From Terriglobia bacterium (GTDB lineage Bacteria > Acidobacteriota > Terriglobia > Terriglobales > Acidobacteriaceae): DNA of 64,000 nucleotides. The notes beneath the pieces are model-generated. The model had not been told where the DNA came from. It searched no databases and worked only from the letters and a program-made list of their open reading frames with translations. The position numbers were made by a program, and so were the translations under genes. Where the stretch lies: contig JAJPJE010000081.1 in the NCBI GenBank assembly GCA_021324365.1, positions 1-64,000 of the forward strand, given 5' to 3'. Below are positions 61,535 to 64,000 of the stretch, in pieces; within the stretch, counting starts at the first letter, position 1; each line of letters begins with the position of its first letter.

Positions 61535-61623
61535 GCGGCAGTTAACCGAACCGGCAAACAGCATGCAACGCACCCCTCACCCACGTCCGGTTACCTTCGT
61601 TTCTCTTTTGGCTTCTCCTCCGT

Positions 61624-61650
61624 TTTAGCTCTGCTCATATGTGCCGATAG
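61624..61650 (+). promoter_or_regulatory. Candidate sigma28 promoter for flbD-motA-motB
   Basis: TTTA (61624-61627), 15 bases, then GCCGATAG (61643-61650) on the plus strand, about 70 bases before flbD. The spacing is exact, the -10 matches seven of eight and the -35 is partial. Confidence 0.58.
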
Positions 61651-61719
61651 GACGTTTGAATATGTCCAGGCGGGGAGTTCAGGGTGATCCGCGCCCGGGT
61701 TGAAACGAGGTGAGCCGCG

Positions 61720-61965
61720 ATGATTCAACTCACACGGCTAAACGGCCATACGATGGCCGTGAACTCCGATCTGATCAAGTTCATCGAACAGGCGCCTGAT
61801 ACGGTCATTACCCTGATCACGGGAGAAAAGGTAGTGGTGAAGGAACATGCAGCAGAGGTCATCAGCCGCATCCTGGAATTTCGTCGCGCCGTAATGACCG
61901 CGGCTGTTACCGGTCCAACCGGCACTTCGCCGGACAGCAACAAGGAACTGGAATCCATGAAGTAG
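61720..61965 (+). CDS. flbD: FlbD-family flagellar protein
   Basis: An 81-residue protein with IQLTRLNGHTMAVNSDLIKF, IEQAPDTVITLITGEKVVV, the short FlbD/SwrD domain, followed by a helical polar tail. In Bacillus SwrD raises motor torque. It lies 18 bases before motA, as in many genomes. GAGGTG precedes the ATG. Confidence 0.93.
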   Translation: MIQLTRLNGHTMAVNSDLIKFIEQAPDTVITLITGEKVVVKEHAAEVISRILEFRRAVMTAAVTGPTGTSPDSNKELESMK

Positions 61966-61983
61966 CAGACCACGGGGGAGGAA

Positions 61984-62811
61984 GTGGATAAAGCTACCAT
62001 CGGCGGCCTCGTGGTCGCTGTCGGCGGAATTACAGCAGGACTACTGATCGAGGGCGGCAATCTTGGACAGATTCTCCAACCTACCGCCGCTATGATCGTC
62101 TTCGGCGGAACGATCGGCGCCGTACTCATCCAATTCCCTCTGCCTATCTTTCTCAGCGCCGCCAAAAGCCTGGGACAGGTCCTGATGGACAAAGAGCACA
62201 ATCCGGAAACGCTCATCACCGAGATGGTGGTTTACGCCAACAAGGCTAGACGGGACGGAATCGTTTCCCTCGACTCCGATCTTCCCAAAATCAAGGAACC
62301 TTTTCTGAAGAAATCGCTGATGCTGGCCGTGGACGGTACCGAACCCCAGGAACTTCGAAAAATGATGGACCTGGAAACCGAAAACCAGGCAGAACGCGAA
62401 GAAAATATTCCAAAGGTGTTCGAGTCCGCGGGCGGTTTTTCTCCGACGATCGGCATCATTGGCGCAGTACTCGGGCTGATTCAGGTAATGCAGCATCTCG
62501 ACAAGATCGACGAAGTAGGACGAGGTATTGCGGTGGCCTTCGTCGCAACGATCTACGGAGTGGGTGCAGCGAACATTATCTTTCTTCCGGCTGCGGGAAA
62601 GCTGAAGATCCGTATCCGCCAGCAGCAGATTGTGCGTGAAATGATGCTGGAAGGTGTGGTCTCTATTCTTGAGGGAATGAACCCACGGATGCTCGAAACC
62701 AAGCTTCGCGGATACTTTGAACAAGCGCCCAACCAGGATGGTGCGAAGGAGAATGCTGTGTCCGGCAACCCGCTTGTGGAAAGCACGATGGAAGAGAACA
62801 GCACGCAATAA
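61984..62811 (+). CDS. motA: Flagellar stator protein MotA
   Basis: A 275-residue stator subunit with four membrane helices. TIGGLVVAVGGITAGLLIEG, AAMIVFGGTIGAVLIQFP, SAGGFSPTIGIIGAVLGLIQ and GRGIAVAFVATIYGVGAANI are typical. Starts with GTG (GGGGGAGGAA just upstream). Its stop overlaps motB (TAATG). Confidence 0.96.
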   Translation: MDKATIGGLVVAVGGITAGLLIEGGNLGQILQPTAAMIVFGGTIGAVLIQFPLPIFLSAAKSLGQVLMDKEHNPETLITEMVVYANKARRDGIVSLDSDLPKIKEPFLKKSLMLAVDGTEPQELRKMMDLETENQAEREENIPKVFESAGGFSPTIGIIGAVLGLIQVMQHLDKIDEVGRGIAVAFVATIYGVGAANIIFLPAAGKLKIRIRQQQIVREMMLEGVVSILEGMNPRMLETKLRGYFEQAPNQDGAKENAVSGNPLVESTMEENSTQ

Positions 62812-63686
62812 TGGCGCGCAAGAAACATGCCGAGCATGCCAATCACGAGCGCTGGTTGGTCTCGTACGCAGATTTTATTACGTTGCTGTTTGCATTTTTC
62901 GTTGTGCTTTACTCGACTGCGCAAGGCGATCAGAAGAAAGCCCAGCAGCTTGCCGCCGCCATTCAAATGGCGTTTGAGCAATTGGGAGTTTTTCCAAACT
63001 CCAGCAGCAACGCACCGCTCACGACCGGGCAGTCTCTGGCGCCGACTCCCGAACAGATAGTCACGAAAACGCAATCAGATCAGCTAATGAAAACAGTGCT
63101 GCCACACGACCAGGGGAAAAGTGACGATCCCGTACTGGAGATCGAGGATCTCCGGCGCGATCTGGAGAAGCAGTTGGCGAACGAGATCGCAGACAAGAAG
63201 ATCTCGCTCCGCATGGAACCGGACGGCCTCGTCATTAGTTTGCGCGAAGTTGGTTTTTTCGATAGCGGCTCGCCGTATTTGAAACAGAAGTCCCTCGATT
63301 CCTTTGCCAAGGTGGCAGAGGTACTTGCCGTCCGCAAGAACATGATCCGCATTGAAGGCCACACTGACGACGTCCCGATTCACACCGCACAGTTCGCGTC
63401 GAATTGGGAATTATCAACGGCGCGAGCCACTGAAGTGATCCGATTGCTACTTGTCGGCTACAAATTTCCGCCGCAGCGGTTGTCGGCCGCTGGATATGCC
63501 GAATATCACCCGGTTGCCAATAACAAGACCGAAGCAGGAAGGCAAGTGAATCGGCGCGTGGACATCGTGGTGCTCTATTTGAAACCTCCGGTTGAGAGCG
63601 CCGTGACGACTGCGGGGCCGCAGGTCAAAACCTCTGCTTACGTAGATCTCCATCGGGCCGAAGGCCGGTCTGGCGGTCAGAAATGA
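62811..63686 (+). CDS. motB: Flagellar stator protein MotB
   Basis: A 291-residue stator subunit. ERWLVSYADFITLLFAFFVV holds the proton-binding Asp (D21) in the single membrane helix. The C-terminal OmpA-like peptidoglycan domain has IRIEGHTDDVPIHTAQFASN, WELSTARATEVIRLLL and NRRVDIVVLY. The Asp in the YADF setting fits an H+-driven MotB, but cation choice cannot be settled by sequence alone. Confidence 0.95.
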   Translation: MARKKHAEHANHERWLVSYADFITLLFAFFVVLYSTAQGDQKKAQQLAAAIQMAFEQLGVFPNSSSNAPLTTGQSLAPTPEQIVTKTQSDQLMKTVLPHDQGKSDDPVLEIEDLRRDLEKQLANEIADKKISLRMEPDGLVISLREVGFFDSGSPYLKQKSLDSFAKVAEVLAVRKNMIRIEGHTDDVPIHTAQFASNWELSTARATEVIRLLLVGYKFPPQRLSAAGYAEYHPVANNKTEAGRQVNRRVDIVVLYLKPPVESAVTTAGPQVKTSAYVDLHRAEGRSGGQK

Positions 63687-63732
63687 AGATGTGGCTGAAG
63701 ATGCCGATCAAATAACTGCGACGTGAGATGCC

Positions 63733-64000
63733 ATGTCTATTCCGCTGCAGCAAGTCGCTAAAGAAATCCAGCAGATCGAATCGATGCCGAGCGTCTCGGC
63801 GATCTTGCAGCCTCTCATAGGTCATCTTCAGCAGCCGCTGGAAAGGGTCGACACGCAGAGGGTCGTGGATCTGATCGCCAGCGACAATTCACTCGCGGCT
63901 CAATGTCTGCATATGGCGAACTCGCCGCTATTCGGCCGGTGGCAGGCGATTACCACCGTTCGCGGGGCAGTGATTGCACTCGGAATGCAACGTATGCGCG
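63733..64000 (+). CDS. HDOD-domain protein (partial, runs off the right edge)
   Basis: ATG 63733 begins SIPLQQVAKEIQQIESMPSV, SAILQPLIGHLQQPLE, IASDNSLAAQCLHMANSPLF and TVRGAVIALGMQRMR, the N-terminal half of an HDOD domain. About 89 codons are visible. It follows motB by about 46 bases and is probably in the motA-motB operon, paralleling the HDOD gene beside cheY at 6820. Confidence 0.85.
   Translation, partial: MSIPLQQVAKEIQQIESMPSVSAILQPLIGHLQQPLERVDTQRVVDLIASDNSLAAQCLHMANSPLFGRWQAITTVRGAVIALGMQRMR

Overview
This window looks like chromosomal DNA of a motile, Gram-negative, moderately GC-rich bacterium. Flagellar L- and P-ring genes (flgH, flgI, flgA), a Wza-like capsule exporter and a PagL-type lipid A deacylase imply an outer membrane. 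The mix of families points to Acidobacteriota, probably the Terriglobia/Koribacter side: a giant BNR/Ig-like secreted protein with a late hydrophobic anchor and a Cys-Gly-Gly segment, a pyruvate:ferredoxin oxidoreductase joined to a dihydroorotate-dehydrogenase-like protein, IS481 remnants, and palindromic GGGGCTAAAGCCCC-type intergenic repeats. The taxonomic call is inference from gene content, not from a marker tree.

Region 1 (1-17.3 kb, minus strand) is one long, tightly packed flagellar operon. It reads fliL-fliN-fliO-fliP-fliQ-fliR-flhB-flhA-fliA-fliM-fliN/Y-[zinc-ribbon+MshEN]-HDOD-cheY-cheX-flgF-flgG-flgA-flgH-flgI-flgJ(rod domain)-flgM-flgN-flgK (flgK runs off the left edge). Many junctions are ATGA overlaps. 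A sigma54-like -24/-12 site precedes fliL and a strong sigma28 promoter precedes flgM, which fits early genes read by sigma54 and late genes by FliA. Region 2 (17.5-20.3 kb, plus) is dnaX-ybaB-recR.

Region 3 (20.5-33.3 kb) is surface and accessory DNA: the 1484-residue secreted protein, a WecA/MraY-type sugar-phosphate transferase, a large SLBB-domain polysaccharide exporter, a PAP2-phosphatase/Wzi fusion gene broken by a frameshift, and an IS3-family remnant. Region 4 (33.4-41.1 kb) holds feoA-feoB behind a Fur-box-like palindrome, a frameshifted cyclic-nucleotide-binding protein gene, and the two-gene PFOR/DHOD-like operon ending in a clear terminator.

Region 5 (41.2-48.7 kb) is a set of small genes (SIMPL, degenerate receiver, DUF302, TM protein, YCII, DinB, zinc-ribbon membrane protein, YtxH), intergenic palindromic repeats, a deletion-derived IS481 element, and a decayed integrative element at a tRNA-Lys gene: an intact tRNA, a broken tyrosine-recombinase tail and a truncated second copy of the tRNA 5' part. 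Region 6 (48.8-58.2 kb) is metabolism and housekeeping: phosphoglucomutase, PepD, a phosphoesterase lipoprotein, mnmA-iscS, PagL-like protein, citrate synthase and an RsbW-like kinase.

Region 7 (58.3-64 kb) is a second flagellar locus: fliS-fliD-flaG-fliC on the minus strand and flbD-motA-motB-HDOD on the plus strand, diverging from a spacer with two facing-away sigma28-like promoters. No rRNA, CRISPR array or intact prophage was seen.
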